Positions 44,086 to 53,246 of a DNA stretch of 64,000 nt are shown one piece after another. Under the pieces are notes generated by a model. It ran no database searches, was not told the origin of the DNA, and saw nothing but the letters and a program-made list of their open reading frames with translations. The position numbers were made by a program, and so were the translations under genes. The DNA comes from Candidatus Gastranaerophilales bacterium (GTDB lineage Bacteria; Cyanobacteriota; Vampirovibrionia; Gastranaerophilales; Gastranaerophilaceae). The DNA lies in NCBI GenBank assembly GCA_017402995.1, contig JAFQOV010000016.1:1-64000 (forward strand). The letters run 5' to 3'. Position 1 is the stretch's first letter. Each line of letters begins with the position of its first letter.

Positions 44086-44595
44086 ATGCACGAAGTTAGC
44101 TTATTTGAAGCGATATTACAAACAAATTTAATAAATTTCATAATCGTTATTGCAACCTTGGCTTTAATTTTCAAAAAAGCACATCTTGGCGATTTAATTC
44201 AAAAAATGGCAGACGATATTAAAGCTGATGTTGAAAAAAGCGCGCTAAGTGCTCAAAGTGCTCTAAAAGAATATAAAGAAGTTAAAAAACAAACAAAAGA
44301 TACCCCACAACTTGAAGAAAATATCATAAAACAAGCAAACATTAACGCACAAATTTTAAAAGGTAAAATCCAAGAAAAAACAAATATAAAAAAGGAAGAA
44401 ATCGCACAAACCCTTGAAAGAAGAAAGATTTCACAAGCCGAAAAATACAAAAAATTAACAGCGCAAGAAATCTATCAAGCAAGCGTAAATATCGCACAAG
44501 ATGAAATTAAAACAATGTTAAATGATGAGTTTCATCAAAAACTAATCAAATCATCAATTGATGAATTGGATAAAATCGAAGGAAAATTAAATTGA
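44086..44595 (+). CDS. atpF: ATP synthase F0 subunit b (second copy)
   Basis: This second peripheral-stalk subunit has 169 residues. A membrane helix (about 13-29, LINFIIVIATLALIF) is followed by KKAHLGDLIQKMADDIKADV and a long coiled coil with many Lys, Gln and Glu. It should pair with b' in the stalk. The stop TGA overlaps the TTG start of the delta gene by four bases (TTGA), which indicates translational coupling. Sequence divergence in b subunits is normal, so order and topology are the main evidence. Confidence 0.9.
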   Translation: MHEVSLFEAILQTNLINFIIVIATLALIFKKAHLGDLIQKMADDIKADVEKSALSAQSALKEYKEVKKQTKDTPQLEENIIKQANINAQILKGKIQEKTNIKKEEIAQTLERRKISQAEKYKKLTAQEIYQASVNIAQDEIKTMLNDEFHQKLIKSSIDELDKIEGKLN

Positions 44596-45128
44596 AAAAT
44601 ATAGACATAAAAAACCTTAAAATAGCCTCAAGATATGCTCATGCACTCATTGAAGAAACAAAAGATATTACAGATGAAGTACTATCAAACCTTGAAGTTG
44701 TGAGCAATATTGTTTTTGAAAATGAGGATTTTAAGCTTTTCTTTAATCACCCCATAATTTCACTCAAAGATAAACAAGAAACAATAAAAGAAACTTTTGA
44801 AGGCAAAATTAACCCTTCGGTTTTAAATTTCATTATGATTTTGCTTGAAGAAAATCGTTTCAACGCTTTTTTGACAATTGTTGAACTCTACAAAAAAGAA
44901 GTGGACGAATTAAAAAACAAACAAAGGGTTGAAATCGTTTGTGCGGTTGAAATTCAAGAAAAATACAAAAAAGAATTAGAAGAAAAATTAAACGAAAAAT
45001 TAAACAAAGAAGTCATTTTAAACTATGAACAAAATGAAGATATCCTTGGCGGACTAGTCGTTAAAATCGAGGACAAAGTAATTGATTTAAGTTTAAAAAC
45101 AAAATTTGATAATTTAAGAAAAAATTAA
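44592..45128 (+). CDS. atpH: ATP synthase F1 subunit delta
   Basis: This subunit links the peripheral stalk to the top of alpha. The 178 residues begin with [16 protein letters not shown], a standard delta N-terminus. [20 protein letters not shown] and [20 protein letters not shown] are typical of the N-domain end, and the C-terminal [20 protein letters not shown] is diagnostic. The start is TTG, overlapping the b stop. The unusual start is accepted because the conserved N-terminus begins immediately and no ATG lies nearby. Confidence 0.95.
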   Translation: MKNIDIKNLKIASRYAHALIEETKDITDEVLSNLEVVSNIVFENEDFKLFFNHPIISLKDKQETIKETFEGKINPSVLNFIMILLEENRFNAFLTIVELYKKEVDELKNKQRVEIVCAVEIQEKYKKELEEKLNEKLNKEVILNYEQNEDILGGLVVKIEDKVIDLSLKTKFDNLRKN

Positions 45129-45147
45129 TTTAGGAAAGGCAAAATAT

Positions 45148-46692
45148 ATGTCATCAATGATTAACAGCTCAGAAATCACGGCAATAATTAAATCAAAGAT
45201 TGAAAACTATTCAAAACAACTGCAAGTTGAAAACACAGGCAGTGTCATTGAAATTTCTGACGGTATTTCAAGAATTTATGGTCTTAAAAATATCATGGCG
45301 TCAGAATTAGTTGAATTTGATGATGAAAATAAAACACTTGGAATTACATTAAACCTTGAAGAAGACAACGTTGGGGTTGTAATTTTAGGTGATTACACAA
45401 AAATCAAAGAAGGAATGAGCGTTAAAGCAACGGGTAAAATCGCTTCTGTAAAAGTAGGCGACGAATTAATTGGAAGAATTATTGACCCAACAGGTGTTGC
45501 AATTGATGGCAAAGGCGAAATTAATACAACAAAAACTCGTGCAATTGAGCGTGTTGCCCCTGGTATCATTGAAAGAAAATCTGTTCATGAACCATTGCAA
45601 ACTGGTTTAACAGCAATTGACGCCCTAACTCCGATTGGTCGTGGGCAACGTGAATTAATTATTGGTGACAGACAAACAGGAAAAACAGCAATCGCAACAG
45701 ATACAATCATCAACCAAAAAGGCAAAGATGTAATTTGCGTATACGTTGCTATTGGTCAAAAAACTTCAACTGTTGCGCACCTTGCAAAAACTTTAGAAGA
45801 AAAAGGCGCAATGGATTACACAATCATTGTTTCAGCTACTGCTGATAACTCTGCACCATTGCAATATATCGCACCTTTCGCAGGTTGCGCTATTGCAGAA
45901 GAATTTCTTGAACAAGGCAAACACGTTTTAATCATATATGACGACTTAACAAAACACGCACAAGCTTATCGTGCAATGTCATTATTATTAAAACGCCCAC
46001 CAGGACGTGAAGCATATCCAGGAGACGTATTCTATTTACATTCAAGATTATTAGAACGTGCTTGTAAGTTATCTGATGAACGTGGTGGCGGTTCAATTAC
46101 TGCTCTACCTATCATTGAAACGCAAGCAGGCGACGTTTCAGCGTATATTCCAACAAATGTAATTTCAATTACAGATGGTCAAATATTCCTTGAATCAAAC
46201 CTATTTAACTCAGGTCAAAGACCAGCAATCAACGCAGGTATTTCTGTTTCTCGTGTTGGGGGCGCTGCGCAAACAAAAGCCATTAAACAAGTTGCAGGGC
46301 AATTGCGTTTGGACCTTGCTCAATATAGAGAACTTGCGGCATTTGCTCAATTTGCTTCTGACCTTGACGCTGCAACAAAAGCTCAGCTTTTAAAAGGTGA
46401 AAAATTAACACAAGTTCTAATTCAACCACAATACGAACCACTTTCAGTTGCAAAACAAGTCGCAATTCTTTTCTGCGCAAATGAAGGCTTCATTAATGAC
46501 GTTGAAAATAAAGACATTCAAATGTTCAAAAAACTTTTCTTTGAATATTTCTGTGCAAATTGTTCAGAACTTGAAGCAAAATTAAATAACGGTGCAAAAT
46601 TAGAAGATGAAGACAAAAAAGAACTAATTGAACATATTAAAACCTTCAAAGAAACTGTATTTAACGAACGCAGAAGCGCAAAAAGAGATTAA
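45148..46692 (+). CDS. atpA: ATP synthase F1 subunit alpha
   Basis: This non-catalytic nucleotide-binding subunit has 514 residues. The Walker A motif is [15 protein letters not shown] (about 168-182). [20 protein letters not shown] carries the Walker B region, [20 protein letters not shown] the usual signature, and [20 protein letters not shown] the arginine-finger region. All are intact. AGGAAAGG lies before the ATG. It is the sixth gene in the operon. Confidence 0.98.
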   Translation: MSSMINSSEITAIIKSKIENYSKQLQVENTGSVIEISDGISRIYGLKNIMASELVEFDDENKTLGITLNLEEDNVGVVILGDYTKIKEGMSVKATGKIASVKVGDELIGRIIDPTGVAIDGKGEINTTKTRAIERVAPGIIERKSVHEPLQTGLTAIDALTPIGRGQRELIIGDRQTGKTAIATDTIINQKGKDVICVYVAIGQKTSTVAHLAKTLEEKGAMDYTIIVSATADNSAPLQYIAPFAGCAIAEEFLEQGKHVLIIYDDLTKHAQAYRAMSLLLKRPPGREAYPGDVFYLHSRLLERACKLSDERGGGSITALPIIETQAGDVSAYIPTNVISITDGQIFLESNLFNSGQRPAINAGISVSRVGGAAQTKAIKQVAGQLRLDLAQYRELAAFAQFASDLDAATKAQLLKGEKLTQVLIQPQYEPLSVAKQVAILFCANEGFINDVENKDIQMFKKLFFEYFCANCSELEAKLNNGAKLEDEDKKELIEHIKTFKETVFNERRSAKRD

Positions 46693-46706
46693 TTTTAAGG
46701 AAAGCT

Positions 46707-47678
46707 ATGGCAAATCTAAGAAGCATAAAAGATAGAATAAATTCAATCAAAAACACTCAAAAGATAACTCGTGCAATGAAAATGGTTGCAGCAGCAAAAG
46801 TTAAAAAAGCTGAAAGCGCTGTAAAATCATCTCGCCCATTTACTTTTGAATTATATAAAATGTTTTCTTGGATATATAAAGAAACCCATAGTGATATTTG
46901 CGACAAATTAAAAACAAAAGAAGCAATAGATAACTACTCAGCACTTTTGTGCGAAAGAGAAATTAAAACCGTTGGTCTTGTAATAATTTCATCTAATAAA
47001 GGGCTTGCGGGCGCCTATTGCGCAAATATCGTACGTTATAGCTTAAATTTGATTAAACAATACTTAGCCGAAGGCAAAAAGGTTAAAGTTTATCTTGTTG
47101 GTCAAAAAGCACAAAGTGCGATTAAAAACGCTCAAAAACAACTTGATTTTGAAATTAAACAATCATATGTCAATATCTTAGATGGCATAAACTCAAGCTC
47201 TGCCTATATTGTAGCTAACAATTTAGCAAGAGATTATGTTGATGAAACGATTGATAAAATTGAAGTTGTGACAACAAAATATAAAAACATGATGAGCTAT
47301 CAAGTTCAATCTTGGTGCTTGTTGCCAGCGATAATTGAAGACAAAGAAATTCAAAAATACGAAAATAAAGAACTTGATGAAGAATTGAAAATCGAAAACA
47401 ATTCATCACATATCGAACCATTAAGCGAATTTTTACCTGACGCAAAAACGTTGTTATCTACAATTGTGCCAATGTATGTCACAAATGTGATATATCAAGC
47501 ACTTTTAGAAGCGCAAGCAAGCGAACTTGCTTCAAGAATGACTGCAATGAGCTCTGCAACAAATAACGCGCAAGATATGATTTCAAGTTTAACAATTGAA
47601 TATAACAAAGCTAGACAAGCAAAAATCACCCAAGAATTAACAGAGGTTATCTCTGGCGCTGGTGCATTAAAAAAATAG
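46707..47678 (+). CDS. atpG: ATP synthase F1 subunit gamma
   Basis: This central rotor shaft has 323 residues. The N-terminal helix has SIKDRINSIKNTQKITRAMK and MVAAAKVKKAE, and the C-terminal helix has LASRMTAMSSATNNAQDMIS and YNKARQAKITQELTEVISGA. The middle is about 30 residues longer than in E. coli, including a charged stretch around IQKYENKELDEELKIENNSS (about 215-235). That segment has no cysteine pair, so redox control of the chloroplast type is not expected. It ends the operon. Beta and epsilon genes are not in the window, as in the cyanobacterial split arrangement. Confidence 0.96.
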   Translation: MANLRSIKDRINSIKNTQKITRAMKMVAAAKVKKAESAVKSSRPFTFELYKMFSWIYKETHSDICDKLKTKEAIDNYSALLCEREIKTVGLVIISSNKGLAGAYCANIVRYSLNLIKQYLAEGKKVKVYLVGQKAQSAIKNAQKQLDFEIKQSYVNILDGINSSSAYIVANNLARDYVDETIDKIEVVTTKYKNMMSYQVQSWCLLPAIIEDKEIQKYENKELDEELKIENNSSHIEPLSEFLPDAKTLLSTIVPMYVTNVIYQALLEAQASELASRMTAMSSATNNAQDMISSLTIEYNKARQAKITQELTEVISGAGALKK

Positions 47679-47682
47679 ACTT

Positions 47683-47713
47683 TTAATCTAGCCAAAAAGG
47701 CGATTAATTTTTT
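47683..47713 (+). terminator. Intrinsic terminator after atpG
   Basis: TTAATC-TA-GCC pairs with GGC-GATTAA around an AAAAA loop, followed by TTTTTT at 47708-47713. It ends the ATP synthase transcript. Confidence 0.82.
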
Positions 47714-47737
47714 GAAAATTTAAAATATCTTTCTAAT

Positions 47738-48205
47738 ATGAAAAATATTTTAATTATCTTTTTTGCTATCTTTTTATTAGGCGATTGTGCATTGTGTTTT
47801 ACAAGCTATAACCCAACTCGCACATACAGAAACACTTATAACCCCTATAACAACCCTCTTAGCTATTCAAGAAATCAAAACAAGAATAGAATTAAAAAAA
47901 TGCAACAAAGAAGGAAATTAAACCGCGCAAGAAGAATTTATAACTCCATAAATTCAACTCTAAACAACACAAGATATAACCCCGGAACATTGACTGGATA
48001 TAGCGTTCCTGTAAATCAAAGCATTTTTTCGCGCTTTGGCTCAAACAACGTTTTTAACAACAGACATCAGCTAAATTCACCAACTTGCAACCAAGATTTA
48101 TTTTCCGACGGTTCATCAGGCGAAACATATTATAATAATGGCGAATATTTCAACCATACAAGAAATACAGGCGCAAAAACAGGGGTCACAATAATTTATG
48201 ACTAA
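47738..48205 (+). CDS. Unrecognised secreted Asn/Tyr/Arg-rich protein
   Basis: No family is recognised for this 155-residue protein. A signal peptide covers about residues 1-20 (MKNILIIFFAIFLLGDCALC). The mature part is rich in Asn, Tyr, Arg and Ser with little hydrophobic content (TYRNTYNPYNNPLSYSRNQN) and should be largely disordered. One basic stretch has KMQQRRKLNRARRIYNS. A lipobox is not convincing because Asp precedes the Cys. No ribosome site is visible, so expression control is unclear. It follows the ATP synthase terminator and overlaps the convergent TPR gene by four bases. Confidence 0.6.
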   Translation: MKNILIIFFAIFLLGDCALCFTSYNPTRTYRNTYNPYNNPLSYSRNQNKNRIKKMQQRRKLNRARRIYNSINSTLNNTRYNPGTLTGYSVPVNQSIFSRFGSNNVFNNRHQLNSPTCNQDLFSDGSSGETYYNNGEYFNHTRNTGAKTGVTIIYD

Positions 48206-49968
48206 GAAAACATGCTGTTTTCATTATTAAACACATTAAAATCAGCAATATCGGTTTCTTCTTCAAAAACAGGCTCTTGTTGCATTGTTTCAACGATTTC
48301 TTGTTCTTCTTCTTGTGTTTCTATGATATATTCTTCACCTAAAAGAAGTTCAAGATTGTGTTTTGCTTCTTTATGATTAGGCATTACAGATAATGCTTTT
48401 TTATAGTTTTTAATTGCGCGTTCAATATCGCCGACAAGTTCATATGCCAAAGCTAAATTATAAATTGTATCAGCGTCATTTGGTGCTTGTTTAATAATTT
48501 CAATAAATTGCTCAATACTTTGAGCATATTCTAATTCTTTAGTCAATGAAATTGCATATGCACGTCTTGCTGAAAGATTCATTGGGTCAATATTAACGGC
48601 ATCTTGAAAAGATGATTTTGCACCTTTTGTCGAGCCCATTTCGTCATATGCACAACCTAAACCGTAATAATATCTTGACATTTGTGGTTTGATTGAAATT
48701 GCTCTTTTGAAGTGCGCAACTGAATCTTGGAAGCTTTTAATATAATAATTACATCTTCCTAATTCATAATAAACTTCATCATTTTCTTCGTCATATTTTA
48801 AAGCTTCAAAAAATTTGTCAAAAGCTTGGTTATATTCGCCTTTTTTAAATAAATCGCAAGCCCAAGCGCAAATCAAATTTGAAATGTGTTTAACAATCAT
48901 TTCGCTTTGTTCTGGTGGCAAATCTTCTAAAAGTTTGTTGTACAAGTTAATGCCTTGTTGATATTGCCCAACAATCGTATAAGCTTGCGCTAATGTAAAA
49001 TTGAAAGATGTTTCTTGCGGATTTTGAATAACTAAATCTTGCAAAGTATCAATCGCTTCGTCATATTGTTGGTTTTTCAACATTGCAGAGCACAATTCAT
49101 TTTGGTGATATAAATAATTGGTATTTTGTTTGTCTTCCATTGAAATGATTTTTTTGTATAAATCAACAGCTTCTTGCCAATTTTCAAGAGTTGTGTGCAA
49201 CTGAGCAATTTTTTCCAAAATTTCAAAATCATCTCCAACAATAGACACAACTTTTTGATAATATTTCAAACAATCTTGCCAATAATGGTTTTTATTTGCT
49301 AAATCTGCAAGCATAATCAATATTTCAAGATTATCTGGATTTTTCTTATATATTTTTTCATATGCTTCATATGCTCTTGAAAAATCTTGAATTTGCAAAT
49401 AAATATTTGCCATTTTATATTCAAGTTCCAATATGACATTTTCATCAACTTCAGCGTCAACGAGCATTTGATAAAGCTCTAGCGCTCTATCAAAATTTTC
49501 AAATTCTTCATATAATTTGACAAGTTGCTCAACAGCGTTGAAATTACCTCTATCATAATATAAAATTTGCTCGTAAAGCTCTGCTGTTCTTGGCTTTGGA
49601 CCATGTTCGTAATAATATTGAGCCAATAATTCAAGAGTTTTAATATCCCCTGGGGAAATATTTGTAATCGCCTCATAGTGCATTATCGCCATTTGTTCAT
49701 TTCCAACAGCCATAAGCGATTGCGCCAATAAACGTCTGATTTCAATATCGGTATAATTTTTTTGCAAAGCACGTTGTGCATACCTTTGTAATTCAGCATG
49801 CATACCCTGTTCAAAGAGCTTTTGGCATCTTTCATATGCGTCGTCATATGTCGGCTCTTGAACTACTGTTTTCTTATTATCATTTATCGCGTTTGTCACA
49901 AACAGAATATATATCCAAACAATTGTGCACGCAAATAATACTAATCCTATTATCAAAAGAACGTTCAT
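48202..49968 (-). CDS. Membrane-anchored tetratricopeptide-repeat protein
   Basis: This 588-residue protein has one N-terminal membrane helix (about 4-25, LLIIGLVLFACTIVWIYILF), an Asn/Lys/Asp linker, then a solenoid of about 13 TPR units to about residue 545. Examples are YDDAYERCQKLFEQGMHAEL, FNFTLAQAYTIVGQYQQGIN, DEVYYELGRCNYYIKSFQDS and DTIYNLALAYELVGDIERAI. The C-terminal 40 residues are Glu/Gln-rich. It should act as a scaffold on one face of the membrane, but its partner is unknown. The gene stands alone between convergent and co-directional neighbours. Confidence 0.88.
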   Translation of the reverse strand: MNVLLIIGLVLFACTIVWIYILFVTNAINDNKKTVVQEPTYDDAYERCQKLFEQGMHAELQRYAQRALQKNYTDIEIRRLLAQSLMAVGNEQMAIMHYEAITNISPGDIKTLELLAQYYYEHGPKPRTAELYEQILYYDRGNFNAVEQLVKLYEEFENFDRALELYQMLVDAEVDENVILELEYKMANIYLQIQDFSRAYEAYEKIYKKNPDNLEILIMLADLANKNHYWQDCLKYYQKVVSIVGDDFEILEKIAQLHTTLENWQEAVDLYKKIISMEDKQNTNYLYHQNELCSAMLKNQQYDEAIDTLQDLVIQNPQETSFNFTLAQAYTIVGQYQQGINLYNKLLEDLPPEQSEMIVKHISNLICAWACDLFKKGEYNQAFDKFFEALKYDEENDEVYYELGRCNYYIKSFQDSVAHFKRAISIKPQMSRYYYGLGCAYDEMGSTKGAKSSFQDAVNIDPMNLSARRAYAISLTKELEYAQSIEQFIEIIKQAPNDADTIYNLALAYELVGDIERAIKNYKKALSVMPNHKEAKHNLELLLGEEYIIETQEEEQEIVETMQQEPVFEEETDIADFNVFNNENSMFS

Positions 49969-50006
49969 ACAGAAATTATAGCACTACAATGCAGAATAAC
50001 AAAATT

Positions 50007-50894
50007 TTAAGCTAAGTTAAGCGCAAGTTTTATAGCTTCCACCATGCTATTTGGATTTGCAATGTTTTTGCCTGCAATATCATAGGCAGTTCCTGAAGTT
50101 GGCGAAGTGCGAATTATCGATAAACCAATGGTTGTATTAATTGCTTTATCAAAAGCTAAGGCTTTAAGTGGCGCTAAACCTTGGTCATGATAGCAAGATA
50201 AAATTGCGTCATAAGATAATTTTTCGTTATTTAAATATTCCTTACCAACACGCGCAAATAGAGCGTCTGCGCTGATTGGAGAGGTAATATTTACCCCATT
50301 TTTTTGCAAAATTTCAACCGCAGGATTTAAAATTTCAAGTTCTTCTTTTCCTAAAATCCCTTCTTCGCCACAATGCGGATTAAAACCGCAAAGCGCAATC
50401 TTTGGAGATTGAATTTTGCATTTTTCAATTAAAAACTTGTTTAAGATATTTGTTCTAAAGACAACATCTTCAATCGTCAAATTAACCTCTTTTAGCGCAC
50501 AATGACGAGTTAAGAGCATTACTTTTAATTTATCTGCAATGAAAATCATTTGCGCGTTTTTTTGCTCTGGGTCCAAAAAACTTTCAATAACTTCTGTTTG
50601 TCCGTTAAAAATATAGCCAGCTTTGTGAAGTTGAGCTTTTGAAACAGGAGCCGTCGCAAGCGCTTTAATTCGCCCATTTTGTGCTAATTCACAAGCTTTT
50701 TTTAAAGACAAATAACAAAATTTGCCATTATCTTCTTCATTAATTTCTAAAAAATCATAATCAACGTTGATTTTTTCGCCAATTATTAAAATATCTTTTC
50801 TATTAGGCTTTAAAATTTTAAGAGCTTTTTCGACAATTTCCTTGCCAATTCCAAGCTTATCGCCTGTTGTAATTGCGATTTTATAATTGTTCAT
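50007..50894 (-). CDS. 4-hydroxythreonine-4-phosphate dehydrogenase family (PdxA/PdxA2)
   Basis: This metal-dependent NAD+ dehydrogenase/decarboxylase family member has 295 residues from ATG 50894, chosen over TTG 50909. AITTGDKLGIGKEIVEKAL is the N-terminal signature. The metal-ligand His residues are in LLTRHCALKEV and ILSCYHDQGLAPLKALAF, with TSPTSGTAYDIAG near the end. It is coupled (14-base overlap) to a four-carbon acid sugar kinase gene. That pairing is known for PdxA2 enzymes that oxidise 4-phospho-threonate or -erythronate to dihydroxyacetone phosphate. A vitamin B6 role cannot be excluded. Confidence 0.88.
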   Translation of the reverse strand: MNNYKIAITTGDKLGIGKEIVEKALKILKPNRKDILIIGEKINVDYDFLEINEEDNGKFCYLSLKKACELAQNGRIKALATAPVSKAQLHKAGYIFNGQTEVIESFLDPEQKNAQMIFIADKLKVMLLTRHCALKEVNLTIEDVVFRTNILNKFLIEKCKIQSPKIALCGFNPHCGEEGILGKEELEILNPAVEILQKNGVNITSPISADALFARVGKEYLNNEKLSYDAILSCYHDQGLAPLKALAFDKAINTTIGLSIIRTSPTSGTAYDIAGKNIANPNSMVEAIKLALNLA

Positions 50895-52194
50895 GTTTAA
50901 ACCTGTCAAAATAGTTTAAAATTTCAATCAAAGTTGAATTTGTGCCAAAATTGCCCGATTTTGTTGTAATAATTTTACCATTAGCGTCAATACACAAAGG
51001 AATTGCAGGAGCAATAGCGTCAAGGATTTCTAAATATGAGCTGTTAATTTTTTGCGCACATTTAAAAGATGTCTCCCCGCCAACCATGATTAAAATAAAA
51101 TTAGATTTATGATTAATTTCATATAAGATATTTGCCAAAAAGTCAGTTATTTTGCCCGGAAAATCTGCTTTTGCAATGCCTGCATCAATTAATTTATTAA
51201 GCGCATCTTCTTCTTTTAGCTCTTCGTTAATCATTGAACAGTGAATAACAACATCAACATTTGAGTTTAATTTTTCACAAATTTGGTCAATTCTATCTAA
51301 ATCAATGTCTTTGATAATATCTTCGATTGTTAAATCAACATAAAAGATATCAGTTCTTTCTTCTTTTAATTTTTGAATTTGATTTGCGCAAAGTTGAGTT
51401 GCAGAACCAGAAAGAATTAATTTTGCACATTTTGGTATGTTTTCAACATGTTCATTTTTAATATCTTCACCAATTTTATTGCTCATTGCTTGTGCTAAAC
51501 CTGCAGAACCACAAGGCAAAATGTCATATTGACTTTTATCTATTGCAAGCGCAATCTGTTCTAAATCTGTGTTTGATATTGCGTCAATTATGATGATTTT
51601 TTTACCTTTTTGCACAAGTTCATTAAGCTTTAAAATAATCGGACCTGCACCTTTTACGACAGTATTAAATTCGATATTACCAATTAGCGTGTGCAATTGA
51701 GGGTTTAAATCTTTTTTCAAAATATCAGCTATACAAGAATCATAAATCGGCGATTTTGGATCTAGCGCACATTGAGTACGCTCAATTGGAACGCCATTTA
51801 AAAGCTGATATCCGCCAACGGTGGTTCTATTTTCCTCTGGATATGCTGGCGCTACGATTGCAACATCTTTTTCTAGAGCTTCTAAAAGTGCCACAATTTC
51901 AAGCCCTGTGTTTCCTCTTAGAGTTGAATCGATTTTTTTATAGTAGTTTTCACTTTTTGATAATTCTTTTACTTTATTTGCAACTTCAATAATACGCTCA
52001 AGAGCGACTTCTTTTTCAACATTTCTACTTTCAGTTGAAATCGACCAAACATCAACGTCATCTGCCTCAATGATATTTTCGCCGAAATCTATAACAACGC
52101 GAGAAGAACAACCTTTTTTAAAATATTGCAAGGCTGTATCGTTTGCACCTGTTAAATCGTCTGCTATTATTGTCGTTGAATTTAATAAAGCCAT
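50881..52194 (-). CDS. Four-carbon acid sugar kinase (DUF1537 family)
   Basis: This 437-residue ATP-dependent kinase of four-carbon sugar acids (threonate, erythronate) is of the DtnK/OtnK family. The N-terminal domain has TTIIADDLTGANDTALQYFK with the conserved Asp pair. YKKIDSTLRGNTGLEIVALL carries the substrate-binding Lys and Arg, and VAIVAPAYPEENRTTVGGYQ is conserved. The C-terminal nucleotide-binding part has ILSGSATQLCANQI, MVGGETSFKCAQKI and TKSGNFG. Together with the PdxA homologue behind it, the enzymes could funnel plant- or ascorbate-derived threonate into glycolysis. The particular substrate cannot be fixed here. Confidence 0.9.
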   Translation of the reverse strand: MALLNSTTIIADDLTGANDTALQYFKKGCSSRVVIDFGENIIEADDVDVWSISTESRNVEKEVALERIIEVANKVKELSKSENYYKKIDSTLRGNTGLEIVALLEALEKDVAIVAPAYPEENRTTVGGYQLLNGVPIERTQCALDPKSPIYDSCIADILKKDLNPQLHTLIGNIEFNTVVKGAGPIILKLNELVQKGKKIIIIDAISNTDLEQIALAIDKSQYDILPCGSAGLAQAMSNKIGEDIKNEHVENIPKCAKLILSGSATQLCANQIQKLKEERTDIFYVDLTIEDIIKDIDLDRIDQICEKLNSNVDVVIHCSMINEELKEEDALNKLIDAGIAKADFPGKITDFLANILYEINHKSNFILIMVGGETSFKCAQKINSSYLEILDAIAPAIPLCIDANGKIITTKSGNFGTNSTLIEILNYFDRFKHEQL

Positions 52195-52203
52195 AAAAAC
52201 CTA

Positions 52204-52539
52204 TTAAACTTGTGCTTGAGAATCTTTCTTTGAACCAACAAAAGAGTAATCTGTTGCGTTAATTAGATATCTTTCAACCATTTCGCCATCTGGTGCTTGC
52301 CATTTTGATAAGATTATTCTGCCTTCGATTGAAACCAAAGAACCTTTTTTAATCCATTCAGCAGCAGATTCAGCTTTTTTATCCCAAAGTTGAATATTGA
52401 ACCAATCAGCTTCTCTTTGTTTTGTTTTTGCGTTCCATCTGTCAACAGCAATAGAAAAAGTTGTTTTGCTTTTTCCACTTTCAAAATATTTTATTTCAGG
52501 GTCTTGTCCAACACGTCCAACCAAAATAACACTGTTCAT
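52204..52539 (-). CDS. ssb: Single-stranded DNA-binding protein, short form
   Basis: This 111-residue protein is essentially one OB fold. It has MNSVILVGRVGQDPEIKYFE, the aromatic/basic DNA-binding strand TTFSIAVDRWNAKTKQREAD, and WFNIQLWDKKAESAAEWIKK. GSLVSIEGRIILSKW closes the fold. After about residue 102 only a short tail remains, ending SQAQV. The Gly-rich linker and acidic DDDIPF-type tip that recruit partner proteins in most bacteria are missing. Short forms are also found in cyanobacteria. It lies between two unrelated minus-strand genes. Confidence 0.93.
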   Translation of the reverse strand: MNSVILVGRVGQDPEIKYFESGKSKTTFSIAVDRWNAKTKQREADWFNIQLWDKKAESAAEWIKKGSLVSIEGRIILSKWQAPDGEMVERYLINATDYSFVGSKKDSQAQV

Positions 52540-52583
52540 AACATAAATCCTTATTACTTTTTTATAATTATATTATGTTAAAT

Positions 52584-53180
52584 CTAGTTTTGCAAATACA
52601 CTTGTGCATATGCACATTTTGTATCTGATATGGTTGAATAGACAACTCTTATTACATTTTCATCTATAATATCAAGGCGCGAATAGGTAATATCATGTTC
52701 TTTTTTCAAGGTATCCTCAAATTTTTTCAATTTTAACTTACCATATTCCTGACTACCTTGATAAAAAACAAGCAAATTCGCGCCATTTTCAGTTTTTTCT
52801 TGAATTTTATAGTTTCCTAAAGGAATAATTTTTCCTTCAGCATCATAAATCGAAACCAAAAGTTTAATATAATAGACACCATTTTTAATGTCTTGAATTG
52901 CTTTTAATTCGCCACCTAAATCGATTTCTTTGTCTTGCCCTTTTGGTGCAGGGTCAACACCATATTTCCTTCCAAAAAAGAAGGTTTTTAACTTGCCTTT
53001 AAAAGAATTATCCAAAGGCTGAGGAGTCATTCTATTTATTGTATCGTCAAATTCTTTGTTTGTGACTGGTTTAATCCCATCAAAAGCCGTATCAATGAAA
53101 TTATAATCCACATCAAGCATTTGTGCTCTTAAAGGGCAAACAAAACAAAGTGATAATAGCAATAAAAATAAATATCTCAT
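52584..53180 (-). CDS. Unrecognised exported protein
   Basis: No known family is seen in this 198-residue protein. A signal peptide (MRYLFLLLLSLCFVCPLRAQ) is cleaved after residue 19 or so. The mature part contains FDDTINRMTPQPLDNSFKGK, a basic stretch KLKTFFFGRKYGVDPAPKGQ, and a probable beta-rich domain (about 95-198) with VYYIKLLVSIYDAEGKIIPL and VIRVVYSTISDTKCAYAQVY. It has one cysteine near the C-terminus and is likely periplasmic. It is a single gene upstream of ssb in the same direction with a 44-base gap. Confidence 0.7.
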   Translation of the reverse strand: MRYLFLLLLSLCFVCPLRAQMLDVDYNFIDTAFDGIKPVTNKEFDDTINRMTPQPLDNSFKGKLKTFFFGRKYGVDPAPKGQDKEIDLGGELKAIQDIKNGVYYIKLLVSIYDAEGKIIPLGNYKIQEKTENGANLLVFYQGSQEYGKLKLKKFEDTLKKEHDITYSRLDIIDENVIRVVYSTISDTKCAYAQVYLQN

Positions 53181-53246
53181 ATTATCATTTTAATATTTTT
53201 TTTCTAATTGTCATGATTTTAAAAGAAAAATCAGCTAATTAAAGGG

